Shown here one piece after another: positions 18,993-26,619 of a stretch of 39,538 bases of DNA. This DNA is from Lutibacter sp. Its GTDB lineage: Bacteria; Bacteroidota; Bacteroidia; Flavobacteriales; Flavobacteriaceae. The stretch lies in assembly GCA_021647265.1 (NCBI GenBank), contig JAKIVA010000028.1, positions 1-39,538 of the forward strand. The letters are read 5' to 3'. The position numbers and the translations under genes are program-made. The notes under the pieces are model-generated. The model did not search any database and was not told the DNA's origin. It was given only the letters and a program-made list of their open reading frames with translations. Position 1 is the stretch's first letter. Every line of letters begins with the position of its first letter.

Positions 18993-20327
18993 ATGAAAAA
19001 ATTCCCGAATGCGCTAGTCATTATGATTGGGTTTATTTTTCTTTCTACAATTTTAACCTACATAATTCCACAAGGTCAATACGAAAGAACTACCAATCTA
19101 GAAACTAATCAGGTAACAGTTGTTCCTAATTCCTATAAATTAGTTGAAGCAGCACCAGTTTCTATTTTAAAAACAATGTTATCTATTCCTGAAGGAATAG
19201 TAGATAGAGCTGATTTAATTGCGTTAATTCTTTTAATTGGAGGCTGTTTTTATGTGATTGAAAAAACAGGTGCGCTAAAAGAAGGGATTACATATTTAAC
19301 AATAAAACTCAATGGTAAAGAAGAAGTTGTATTAATATTAGTCTCTTTAATTTTTTTAATTGGAGGCGCACTTATGGGTTTACAAGAAGAAATAATAGCA
19401 ATGATGCCTGTTTTACTTTATTTAACCTCACGTTTAGGTTATAATGCTTTTGTTGCTATAGCAATAAGTTTTGGATCGGCTATTTTAGGTGCTTCTTTTA
19501 GTCCAATTAATCCATTTGCGGTTGTAATTGCTCAAAAAGAAACCGGTTTAGAGTTTCTTTCAGGAAGTAAATTTAGATTAATAATTATGTTCATAGCATT
19601 TGTAGTTTGGATGTTTATGATTATTAGATATGCAAATAAAAACAAAATTGAAAAGCTTCTAGAAAAGAATGAGTTGGTTGAAAAAGTGAGTATCCGAAGT
19701 ATTCTTATTTTAACATTGGTAGGAGTAGCTTTTGTTGTTTTAATTATTGGAATGATGAAATATAATTGGGGATTTAATGAAATGTCTGCTGAATTTTTTG
19801 CGCTTGGAATACTAGTTGGTTTAATTGGAAAGCTAGGAATGAATGGCACTATTGAAACCTATATTGAAGGTTTTAAAGAATTAGTTTTTGCAGCTATGAT
19901 TGTTGGTTTTGCTAGTAGTATTTCAATTATTTTAAAGCAAGGAATGATTATAGATTCAATTATATATGGTTTGTTTAAACCTATGCACTATTTACCAAAA
20001 AGCTTAGCGGCTATTTCTATGATGATTTCTCAATCGGTATTGCATTTCCCAGTTTCAAGTTATTCAGGTCAGGCCATTTTAACGATGCCAATTTTAGCAC
20101 CACTATCTGATTTAATAGGTATCTCTCGTCAGGTTTGCGTATTAGCCTACCAATATGGTGCTGTTATGACAGATTTAATTTACCCAACACAAGGTGCTTT
20201 AATGGCAATTATAGCCATTGCAGGAATACCTTTTGACAAGTGGTTTAAGTTCATTTTTAAATTTACGTTAGTAATATTAGGTGTTGGAGCTATAGCTATT
20301 GTGGTTGCAGTTTATATTGGGGTTTAA
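18993..20327 (+). CDS. yfcC: YfcC family (DcuC/ion transporter superfamily) membrane carrier
   Basis: Polytopic inner-membrane protein of 444 residues with about 10-12 hydrophobic segments. The N-terminus KFPNALVIMIGFIFLSTILT continues to YIIPQGQYER, the conserved opening of the YfcC family, and GGCFYVIEKTGALKEGI, QEEIIAMMPVL and GASFSPINPFAVVIAQK are further family signatures. Members are predicted carboxylate or amino-acid/peptide-related carriers; the substrate is unknown. The gene is followed 42 bp later by a GreA-like gene on the same strand, and no terminator was seen between them. Confidence 0.88.
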   Translation: MKKFPNALVIMIGFIFLSTILTYIIPQGQYERTTNLETNQVTVVPNSYKLVEAAPVSILKTMLSIPEGIVDRADLIALILLIGGCFYVIEKTGALKEGITYLTIKLNGKEEVVLILVSLIFLIGGALMGLQEEIIAMMPVLLYLTSRLGYNAFVAIAISFGSAILGASFSPINPFAVVIAQKETGLEFLSGSKFRLIIMFIAFVVWMFMIIRYANKNKIEKLLEKNELVEKVSIRSILILTLVGVAFVVLIIGMMKYNWGFNEMSAEFFALGILVGLIGKLGMNGTIETYIEGFKELVFAAMIVGFASSISIILKQGMIIDSIIYGLFKPMHYLPKSLAAISMMISQSVLHFPVSSYSGQAILTMPILAPLSDLIGISRQVCVLAYQYGAVMTDLIYPTQGALMAIIAIAGIPFDKWFKFIFKFTLVILGVGAIAIVVAVYIGV

Positions 20328-20369
20328 ATTTTTCATGAAAATTTATTGAGTTATTTTTACGCTTGAATT

Positions 20370-20825
20370 ATGATTGATTATTTAGCGATAAAAGAGAAAC
20401 TATATAAAGCTTGTGCTTTTTTTGTAGAAGAAAAATACAACACAGTAACTGCCAGTATTGAGTCTTATAAAAAGGCATTATTTTCTGAAACAAAGAGTTC
20501 AGCAGGTGACAAGCATGAAACAGGAAGAGCGATGTTACAGTTAGAAATGGAAAAAGCAGGCCAACAACTAACGGGCGTTATTGAAATGAAGAAAGTTTTA
20601 AATAAAATAACTTTTGAAAATAGTACAGGTTTTAGTTGTTTAGGAAGTTTAATTTTTACAAATAAATTGAATTATTTTTTAGCAATAAGTGCCGGGAAAA
20701 TTATTATAGAAAATAAAACGTATTACGCCATTTCAACAAACTCACCTATTGGACAGCAGCTATTAGGTAAAAAAGTTGGAGATTCAATTTCTTTTAATAA
20801 AGCTAAGATTTTAAATATTTTATAA
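20370..20825 (+). CDS. GreA/GreB-like small protein
   Basis: Protein of 151 residues. The N-terminal 75 residues look helical (KEKLYKACAFFVEEKYNTV, then SSAGDKHETGRAMLQLEME), echoing the coiled coil and acidic tip of transcript-cleavage factors. The C-terminal half contains SLIFTNKLNYFLAISAG and ends with ISTNSPIGQQLLGKKVGDSI, very close to the FKBP-like C-terminal domain of GreA. It is therefore probably a GreA/B-fold RNA-polymerase-binding protein. It may lack cleavage activity: the tip acidic pair would be D and E in GDKHET. This type in Bacteroidota is sometimes mislabelled 3-oxoacyl-ACP synthase. It lies 42 bp after the yfcC-like gene. Confidence 0.75.
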   Translation: MIDYLAIKEKLYKACAFFVEEKYNTVTASIESYKKALFSETKSSAGDKHETGRAMLQLEMEKAGQQLTGVIEMKKVLNKITFENSTGFSCLGSLIFTNKLNYFLAISAGKIIIENKTYYAISTNSPIGQQLLGKKVGDSISFNKAKILNIL

Positions 20826-20887
20826 GTGTGCAATAGAGACGAAAAGCATTCTAAATACAGAATACCTTTCGTCTAAAATTATTTATT

Positions 20888-21320
20888 AACGTGAGTTCGA
20901 CTTAAAAAATGTATATACTAAAGAAAATTACATTGATTATCAGCACTTTGTCAGGTTGAGACCTGAGACCAAAATTTTCTCAAGCGGTTGATATGACGTA
21001 AATTAGTGGTAAATCTACCAAATTGCAAAATAATCGTAATAAGAATAGTGTTTTAATACCTGTGTTTGAGTATGATTTTCAAAAAAGAGTTAGCAAACAA
21101 AAAACGTTCAGTCTCTAGAATGGCTAAAGAACTTGGGTTAGAAGTTGTTTTAGTTAATTCTTAAAATATTGAAAAACAACGAAATATAAAAGACGTCAAT
21201 GGTAGCACAGTCGAAACCTATTTAAAAACCTTTCGACTGCGCTCAAGATGACATTAGTATTTTACATTTAAAATATTGATTATCAGTAGTTAAACTAGAT
21301 TGTTACGTTGAACACACGTT
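20888..21320 (+). repeat. MITE-like element, copy 1, with internal extra sequence
   Basis: This fills most of the gap between the GreA-like gene and doxX. The left end AACGTGAGTTCGACTT and the right end, read inward on the other strand AACGTGTGTTCAACGT, form imperfect terminal inverted repeats. Bases 20888-20960 match the reverse complement of 37008-37080 at 67 of 73 positions, and 21208-21320 match the rest of copy 2. About 240 bp (20961-21200) has no counterpart in copy 2 and holds only a 30-codon ORF at 21072-21164, which I do not consider a gene. An internal palindrome lies at 21204-21243. The element ends 2 bp before the doxX stop codon. Confidence 0.7.
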
Positions 21321-21321
21321 C

Positions 21322-21693
21322 TTAAAATAAAATCTTCAATTTACCCCAATTATCATAAATTAATAAGATATTAATAATAGCAACAATTACGGCAGGAGCC
21401 ATCCCAGCAGGAGCTAAGAAAATATGGAAAAAGATCATATTTAGAGAAATTGGCGCTAAAACTATTAAAGCAAAAGGAACCCACTTTTTAATTAGAAGTA
21501 ATAACCCTACAATAATTTCAGTAACTCCAACTAATTTGAGCATATAGCCAGATTCCATCATAGCGCTCATTAAATTTCCTGCAGCAGCAGGCATTTCCAT
21601 ATTTGGTATAAAACCAAAGAATTTGTTAGCACCAAATACAACTAGAGCCAATCCTAGTATGATACGTAATACCATTGTTAATTTTGAATTCAT
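21322..21693 (-). CDS. DoxX family membrane protein
   Basis: Small inner-membrane protein of 123 residues with four hydrophobic segments (about 5-27, 45-67, 70-95, 98-117). The opening LRIILGLALVVFGANKFFGF and the later KLVGVTEIIVGLLLLIKKW are typical of the DoxX/DoxD-like family. Its function is not defined; relatives are linked to respiration or redox stress. It is divergent from trxA across a 174-bp region that contains a 14-bp palindrome, and its stop codon lies at the edge of a MITE-like element. Confidence 0.88.
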   Translation of the reverse strand: MNSKLTMVLRIILGLALVVFGANKFFGFIPNMEMPAAAGNLMSAMMESGYMLKLVGVTEIIVGLLLLIKKWVPFALIVLAPISLNMIFFHIFLAPAGMAPAVIVAIINILLIYDNWGKLKILF

Positions 21694-21750
21694 AATTAAA
21701 AGTTTTTTAGTTAAAATTTATTAATTGATTTAAAATGAGTTGTTAAAGTA

Positions 21751-21758
21751 CAAATTTA
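21751..21758 (-). promoter_or_regulatory. Candidate -7 box for doxX
   Basis: On the minus strand this reads TAAATTTG, matching TAnnTTTG. It lies 57 bp before the doxX start, with a perfect palindrome (21768-21781) just upstream on that strand, where a -33 element or a regulator site would be expected. Confidence 0.35.
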
Positions 21759-21767
21759 TTTATAGAT

Positions 21768-21781
21768 GTAACTTAAGTTAC
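21768..21781. promoter_or_regulatory. 14-bp perfect palindrome between doxX and trxA (operator candidate)
   Basis: GTAACTTAAGTTAC is identical on both strands. It lies in the divergent promoter region, about 10 bp upstream of the doxX -7 candidate, and so could control doxX, trxA or both. The form suits a small winged-helix dimer (MarR or HxlR type), but no such regulator is encoded in the window. Confidence 0.45.
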
Positions 21782-21824
21782 TATACGATTGTAAGTTTTT
21801 ATGTCACTTTGTCGTCTAAAAAAA

Positions 21825-21840
21825 TGGCATTAAAATTGCT
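21825..21840 (+). promoter_or_regulatory. Candidate sigma-54 promoter of trxA
   Basis: TGGCAT-N5-TTGCT matches the -24/-12 consensus TGGCAC-N5-TTGCW at all but one position and has the required 10 nt between GG (21826-21827) and GC (21838-21839). Transcription would start near 21851, about 17 bp before the trxA ATG. Chance matches occur in AT-rich DNA, so support is moderate. Confidence 0.4.
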
Positions 21841-21867
21841 ATAATTATAAAAATAAATTTAAAAATA

Positions 21868-22227
21868 ATGACAGAATTATTAACTAAAAAAACTTTTTTA
21901 GAAAAGGTTTTTAATTTCGAAAAAAATAAAGAGTGGAAATTTGAAGGGGATATACCTTGTGTTATTGATTTTTATGCAGATTGGTGTGGACCGTGTAAAA
22001 TGGTTGCTCCAGTTTTAGAAGAATTAAGTGAAACTTATAAGGGTAAAATCAATATTTACAAGGTAGATACAGAAGCTGAGCAGGAATTGGCTGCGGCATT
22101 TGGTATTAGAAGTATTCCTTCTATTTTGTTTGTTCCAAAAGATGGTGAGCCTCAAATGGCTCAAGGAGCACTTCCTAAACATCAATTAGAGCAAATATTT
22201 AAAGATGTATTAAAGGTTTCAAAGTAA
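21868..22227 (+). CDS. trxA: Thioredoxin
   Basis: Cytoplasmic thiol-disulphide oxidoreductase, 119 residues. The N-terminus is about 12 residues longer than E. coli Trx and has a charged lead-in (KVFNFEKNKEWKFEGD). The active site FYADWCGPCK has Cys40 and Cys43, the buried Asp is in VIDFYAD, and the cis-proline is in RSIPSILF. No signal peptide is seen, which argues against a periplasmic TlpA-like role. It is divergent from doxX, preceded by a possible sigma-54 promoter, and followed by a large inverted repeat that could terminate it and the convergent asd gene. Confidence 0.95.
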   Translation: MTELLTKKTFLEKVFNFEKNKEWKFEGDIPCVIDFYADWCGPCKMVAPVLEELSETYKGKINIYKVDTEAEQELAAAFGIRSIPSILFVPKDGEPQMAQGALPKHQLEQIFKDVLKVSK

Positions 22228-22242
22228 CTCTAAGAAACCTCG

Positions 22243-22388
22243 AAATAAAAGAGGTTGTCTAAAAAGTAATTATACTTGTCATTTTGAATAAAGTGAAAAA
22301 TATCAATATCTTGATATACAGATATATAATTTTAAGAAGATTCTTCATTTACATTCAGAATGACACTTTTTAGACAGCCTCTTTATTT
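22243..22388. repeat. Long inverted repeat between trxA and asd (repeat element or bidirectional terminator)
   Basis: The outer arms at 22243-22267 and 22365-22388 are near-perfect reverse complements (AAAGAGGTTGTCTAAAAAGT against ACTTTTTAGACAGCCTCTTT). Inside them a second pair, starting TGTCATTTTGAAT at about 22277 and ending ATTCAGAATGACA at about 22364, continues the symmetry. The whole 146 bp could fold into one long stem. Related TGTCATTCTGAATG-type dispersed repeats are, from memory, common in Bacteroidota. It lies between convergent genes, where it would also act as a terminator. Confidence 0.65.
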
Positions 22389-22408
22389 TTGTTAAAAGTT
22401 TAACTTAC

Positions 22409-23398
22409 CTATACCAATTTGTTTTCAATTAAATATTCTGCAATTTGTACCGCATTAGTTGCAGCTCCTTTACGTAAGTTATCTGAAACAATCCACATGT
22501 TTAAAGTGTTAGGTTGAGATTCATCCCTACGAATACGCCCTACAAAAACAGCATCTTTCCCTTCGGCATAAATAGGCATTGGATAGGTATTGGTGTCTAA
22601 ATTATCTTGTACGGTTATTCCTGAAGTTTCGTTTAATAATTTACGAACATCAGCTTCATTAAAGAAATTCTCAAATTCTATATTTACACTTTCACTGTGA
22701 CCTCCAACAACAGGAATTCTTACTGCAGTTGCAGTAATAGCAATGCTTCTATCATTTAATATTTTTTGTGGTTCCCTAACTAATTTCATTTCCTCTTTGG
22801 TGTAACCATTTTCTTCAAAAACATCACAATGAGGAATGGCATTTTTATGAATAGGATAATGATAAGCCATTTCGCCTTTTACACCCTTATATTCATTTTC
22901 TAGTTGTTGTACAGCTTTTACCCCAGTCCCTGTAATAGATTGGTAAGTTGAAACAACCAATCGTTTAATGGTATATTTTTTATGAAGCGGTGCCAAAGCC
23001 ATTACCAATTGAATTGTTGAACAATTAGGATTGGCAATAATTTTATCTTCTTTTGTTAATTCATTGGCATTAATTTCAGGAACAATTAACTTATTGTTTG
23101 GGTTCATTCTCCAAGCTGAAGAATTATCAATAACAGTTGTTCCAACTTCAGCAAATTTTGGAGCCCACTCTAAAGAAGTGCTTCCTCCAGCAGAAAAGAT
23201 TGCAATATCAGGAGTTTGATCAACAGCCTCTTGCATTCCAACAACTGTATAATTTATTCCCTTGTAAAAAATTTGTTTTCCAACAGAACGCTCAGAAGCT
23301 ACTAGTATTAATTCAGTATATGGAAAATTTCTTTCCTCTAGCACTTTCAACATAATGTTTCCTACCATTCCGGTAGCACCTACAACAGCTACTTTCAT
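22409..23398 (-). CDS. asd: Aspartate-semialdehyde dehydrogenase
   Basis: NADPH-dependent enzyme that converts aspartyl phosphate to aspartate semialdehyde, supplying lysine/diaminopimelate, threonine and methionine synthesis. It has 329 residues, normal for the family. The Rossmann motif VVGATGMVG is at residues 5-13, the catalytic Cys126 lies in NPNCSTIQ, and the active-site His lies in PVVGGHSESV. FSAGGSTS and VIDNSSAWRM are also typical. It is transcribed alone, converging on trxA. Confidence 0.97.
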   Translation of the reverse strand: MKVAVVGATGMVGNIMLKVLEERNFPYTELILVASERSVGKQIFYKGINYTVVGMQEAVDQTPDIAIFSAGGSTSLEWAPKFAEVGTTVIDNSSAWRMNPNNKLIVPEINANELTKEDKIIANPNCSTIQLVMALAPLHKKYTIKRLVVSTYQSITGTGVKAVQQLENEYKGVKGEMAYHYPIHKNAIPHCDVFEENGYTKEEMKLVREPQKILNDRSIAITATAVRIPVVGGHSESVNIEFENFFNEADVRKLLNETSGITVQDNLDTNTYPMPIYAEGKDAVFVGRIRRDESQPNTLNMWIVSDNLRKGAATNAVQIAEYLIENKLV

Positions 23399-23578
23399 CC
23401 TTTTTTAATTTTAAAAGTTTAATTTGACTACAAATTTTATAAAAAAAACTGAACTTGAAGCAGTAATTAGTTTAAATTAACAAATGAATATTTTTTTGTT
23501 AAAATTTAATTCTAAAATAATTACTTTATAAAAAACTAAATAGGTATAATTTTTGACAGAGTACTTATAAAATAACTT

Positions 23579-24934
23579 ATGAAAACGCTTACACTATTTT
23601 TAATTTTTTTTCTTTCAACATTTCTGTCATTTTCTCAATACATTGAAGGAAGAGTTTTGGATGCCAACACCAATAAACCAATAGAAGGTGTTCATGTGTT
23701 TATGAAAGGGATTAATAGGGGGGCTTCAACAAATGAAAAAGGAAATTATTATATAAAATTTCCATATAAAATTATAAAAGAGGATATTATTCAATTTTCA
23801 CATATGACGTATGAAACATTAGAAGTACCCTATGTTCAAAAGAAAAAAAACTATTCGGTTCGTCTAATTACTGATTTAAAGAAGTTAGAAGAGGTTAAAA
23901 TTTATCAAAAAAGAAATTTAAAAAAATACATTAGTTACAAAAAACTTTCTTCAATGAAAAGTGGAGTGCATTCATTTGGTTCGCTACTTAAGAGTGGAGA
24001 AATTTATGTTGTTGGTGGTGATGTTTCAGTTAGTGAAGATGTATTTAAAAAAACTCTTGAGTATTATCCTGATATAAATGATTTTGGTGATTTTTTAGAT
24101 ATAGCAGGCAGGTATGCATCTTTTGCAATGAATAAATATAGTAGTGATTTACAGCTATACAATATTACAAGTGATAAATGGGAAAAATCAGATTTAAAAT
24201 TTAGCAAAAGAGCCTATCATAATTTAAACTTGTACAACAATAAAATATATATTTTAGGAGGTAAAAGGTTATCAAAAGGTAAGAGATATGAATATTTAGA
24301 TGATAAAATTGAAGTATTTGATTTAGATACTGAAAATATAGTTATTGATAATACAAACCCTCATCAAGCAGTTAATTTTGCTTCATTTACTTATAAAGAC
24401 AATATAATTGTTTTGGGAGGCTCTATTAAAATGAAAAAAAATGGGTTTAAAGAATATTCAAATAAAGTTCATTTATACAATTTAAAGACGGGTAAATGGT
24501 TTGAATTGGGAAATATGCCGGTAGCCAAAGAGTTGAGCGGAGTTTTAATTGAGGATAAAATATACATATTAGGAGGTTTTAATAAAAAACCTTTAGTAAG
24601 TATTGAATCTTTTGATTTATTAACTCAAAAATGGAAAAAAGAGGGAGAACTTTTTTACGGAGTTGCCAAACCAGCTATTACACACAACAATACTATTATT
24701 TATTTTTATGATAATGGAAAAATAAGTACGTACAATGTTTTAACAAAAGAATTAAATGAATATTTAATTGATTTATCCGTTAAAAGCCCAGAATTGTATT
24801 ATTCAAACAATAAATTATATATACTTGGAGGCTTTGAAAGAAATATTTATTCTTATTACCCTTCAAGTAATTTATATCACATAGATATTAATAAATTTAA
24901 CAAGACAAGGATTCATAATTCAAAAACCCTTTAG
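23579..24934 (+). CDS. Secreted kelch-repeat protein with N-terminal carboxypeptidase-regulatory-like domain
   Basis: Protein of 451 residues with a signal peptide (about 1-19, ending LSFSQ). Residues about 21-95 form a CarboxypepD_reg-like beta sandwich (IEGRVLDANTNKPIEGVHV, STNEKGNYYI). The rest is a kelch-type beta propeller: IYVVGGD near 142, IYILGGK near 224, IIVLGGS near 278, IYILGGF near 329 and LYILGGF near 415 mark successive blades. No type IX secretion C-terminal domain was recognised, so it is probably periplasmic or outer-membrane associated. No enzyme motif was seen. It stands alone, with upstream asd divergent and the U32 gene 87 bp downstream with its own promoter box. Confidence 0.82.
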   Translation: MKTLTLFLIFFLSTFLSFSQYIEGRVLDANTNKPIEGVHVFMKGINRGASTNEKGNYYIKFPYKIIKEDIIQFSHMTYETLEVPYVQKKKNYSVRLITDLKKLEEVKIYQKRNLKKYISYKKLSSMKSGVHSFGSLLKSGEIYVVGGDVSVSEDVFKKTLEYYPDINDFGDFLDIAGRYASFAMNKYSSDLQLYNITSDKWEKSDLKFSKRAYHNLNLYNNKIYILGGKRLSKGKRYEYLDDKIEVFDLDTENIVIDNTNPHQAVNFASFTYKDNIIVLGGSIKMKKNGFKEYSNKVHLYNLKTGKWFELGNMPVAKELSGVLIEDKIYILGGFNKKPLVSIESFDLLTQKWKKEGELFYGVAKPAITHNNTIIYFYDNGKISTYNVLTKELNEYLIDLSVKSPELYYSNNKLYILGGFERNIYSYYPSSNLYHIDINKFNKTRIHNSKTL

Positions 24935-24997
24935 TTCCTAAAGTTAAAATTGCATCTAATTATTGTGCTGAAATATCAATAGTTATAAGAAAACATG

Positions 24998-25005
24998 TAA
25001 TTTTG
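24998..25005 (+). promoter_or_regulatory. Candidate -7 box for the U32-ferredoxin operon
   Basis: TAATTTTG matches TAnnTTTG and lies 16 bp before the U32 start. No clear -33 TTTG is at the standard distance. The very short leader makes this plausible but not certain. Confidence 0.35.
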
Positions 25006-25021
25006 CCAAAAATCAAAATGA

Positions 25022-26275
25022 ATGACTACTACCGGAAAAATTGAATTAATGGCTCCTGCTGGAAATTTTGAATCGTTGCAGGCTGCATTAGATAATGGGG
25101 CAGATTCTATATATTTTGGCGTAGAGCAATTAAATATGCGAGCAAGGGCATCTATAAATTTTACTTTAGATGATTTACAAGAAATTTCCAATAGGTGTAA
25201 AGCTAAAAATGTAAGAACGTATCTCACGCTAAATACTATTATTTACGACCACGATTTAACAATTGTTAAAACACTACTTCAAAAAGCGAAAGAAGCTGGA
25301 ATTACCGCGGTAATAGCAATGGATCAGGCAGTTATAGCTTCAGCAAGAGCAATAGGAATGGAGGTTCATATTTCTACTCAAATAAATATTACCAATATTG
25401 AAACGGCTAAATTTTACGCCATGTTTGCTGATACTATGGTATTGAGCAGAGAATTAAGTTTACGCCAAGTTAAAAAAATTACAGAGCAAATTGCAAAAGA
25501 AGATGTTAGAGGCCCTTCGGGTAATTTGGTGGAAATTGAAATTTTTGGACATGGTGCTTTGTGTATGGCGGTTTCAGGGAAGTGTTATATGAGCTTGCAT
25601 GCTTATAATTCCTCAGCAAATAGAGGTGCCTGTAAGCAAAATTGCAGAAAAAAATATACAGTTATTGATCAAGAAACAGGTATTGAAATGGAATTGGATA
25701 ATGAATACATTATGTCTCCAAAAGATTTGTGTACCATTGATTTTTTAGATCAAATTGACGATGCAGGTGTTAAAGTATTGAAAATAGAAGGTAGAGGTAG
25801 AGCACCAGAATACGTTGCAAAAGTAATTAAATGCTATAGAGATGCAATTGATAGTATTGAAGAAGGAACTTACAATAAAGAAAAAGTAATTTCTTGGATG
25901 TTGGAATTGGAAAAAGTATACAACCGTGGTTTTTGGAGTGGTTATTATTTAGGTCAGAAATTAGGTGAATGGAGTAAAGGTTCAGGAAGTCATGCAACCC
26001 AAAAGAAAGTCTATTTAGGAAAAGGCATGCATTACTTTCCAAAATCTAAAATAGGAGAATTTAAAATAGAAGCATACGATATTACAATTGGTGATACTAT
26101 TTTAATTACAGGCCCAACCACAGGAGCACAAGAAATGAAAGTGCAGCAAATGTTTGTAAATGATGTTAAGGGGGAAAAAGGACAAAAAGGAGATTCTGTA
26201 ACTATTCCATTAGATTTTAGAATTCGTCCATCAGATAAATTGTATAAAATGGTTTCAACTAAAGTTGAGGCTTAA
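25022..26275 (+). CDS. U32 family protein (TrhP/RlhA-like RNA hydroxylation type)
   Basis: Cytoplasmic U32 family protein of 417 residues. The family is named peptidase U32, but characterised bacterial members (TrhP/YegQ, RlhA/YdcP, UbiU/UbiV) act in hydroxylation of tRNA, rRNA or ubiquinone precursors and several hold a [4Fe-4S] cluster. The opening ELMAPAGNFESLQAALDNGAD and the middle EIEIFGHGALCMAVSGKCYM are diagnostic. Cysteines 181, 188, 204 and 208 form the conserved cluster-binding set, and KIEGRGR follows. A C-terminal beta domain (about 330-417) closes the protein. The length and GHGALC region suggest TrhP/RlhA-type RNA hydroxylation, but the target is not decidable by eye. Its stop TAA is followed directly by the ATG of a ferredoxin gene. 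Confidence 0.88.
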   Translation: MTTTGKIELMAPAGNFESLQAALDNGADSIYFGVEQLNMRARASINFTLDDLQEISNRCKAKNVRTYLTLNTIIYDHDLTIVKTLLQKAKEAGITAVIAMDQAVIASARAIGMEVHISTQINITNIETAKFYAMFADTMVLSRELSLRQVKKITEQIAKEDVRGPSGNLVEIEIFGHGALCMAVSGKCYMSLHAYNSSANRGACKQNCRKKYTVIDQETGIEMELDNEYIMSPKDLCTIDFLDQIDDAGVKVLKIEGRGRAPEYVAKVIKCYRDAIDSIEEGTYNKEKVISWMLELEKVYNRGFWSGYYLGQKLGEWSKGSGSHATQKKVYLGKGMHYFPKSKIGEFKIEAYDITIGDTILITGPTTGAQEMKVQQMFVNDVKGEKGQKGDSVTIPLDFRIRPSDKLYKMVSTKVEA

Positions 26276-26506
26276 ATGGTAATCATAACTTTACAAAGAG
26301 CCAAGTGCATAGGTTGTAATTATTGTGTTGAATTAGCCCCCGCTCAATTTCAAATGTCAAAAAAAGACGGTAAATCAGTTTTGCTTCATGCGAAAGAAAA
26401 AAAAGGTTTTTTCACTATTAAATCTTCCGATGAAACCATTTTTAATAATAGTGTTAAAGCAAAAGAAGCTTGTCCAGTAAAAATTATTGATGTAAAACAA
26501 ACTTAA
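26276..26506 (+). CDS. Small [4Fe-4S] ferredoxin
   Basis: Protein of 76 residues with one cluster motif: Cys11, Cys14 and Cys17 (CIGCNYC) plus Cys66 followed by Pro (EACPVKI), the usual set for a single [4Fe-4S] cluster. The middle (about 25-60) is a charged, non-cysteine stretch as in monocluster ferredoxins. Its ATG directly follows the stop of the U32 gene, so the two are translationally linked and very likely work together, with the ferredoxin as electron donor to the U32 enzyme. That role is an inference from position. Confidence 0.9.
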   Translation: MVIITLQRAKCIGCNYCVELAPAQFQMSKKDGKSVLLHAKEKKGFFTIKSSDETIFNNSVKAKEACPVKIIDVKQT

Positions 26507-26619
26507 AAATACACTTTTTAAGGTTTTATCGTTTGTAATTTTAATTTATCTTTACAAATTAGTGAAGATTGTAAAATTTAAAAATAAATTTTACCTAACT
26601 CAAATAAATATAAGAATAT

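Noticed and set aside
21072..21164. 30-codon ORF (MIFKKELANKK...) inside the extra block of MITE copy 1
   Set aside because: Too short, no recognised domain, and within a repeat; a neighbouring frame is also open for a similar distance, so it looks like chance or a decayed remnant.
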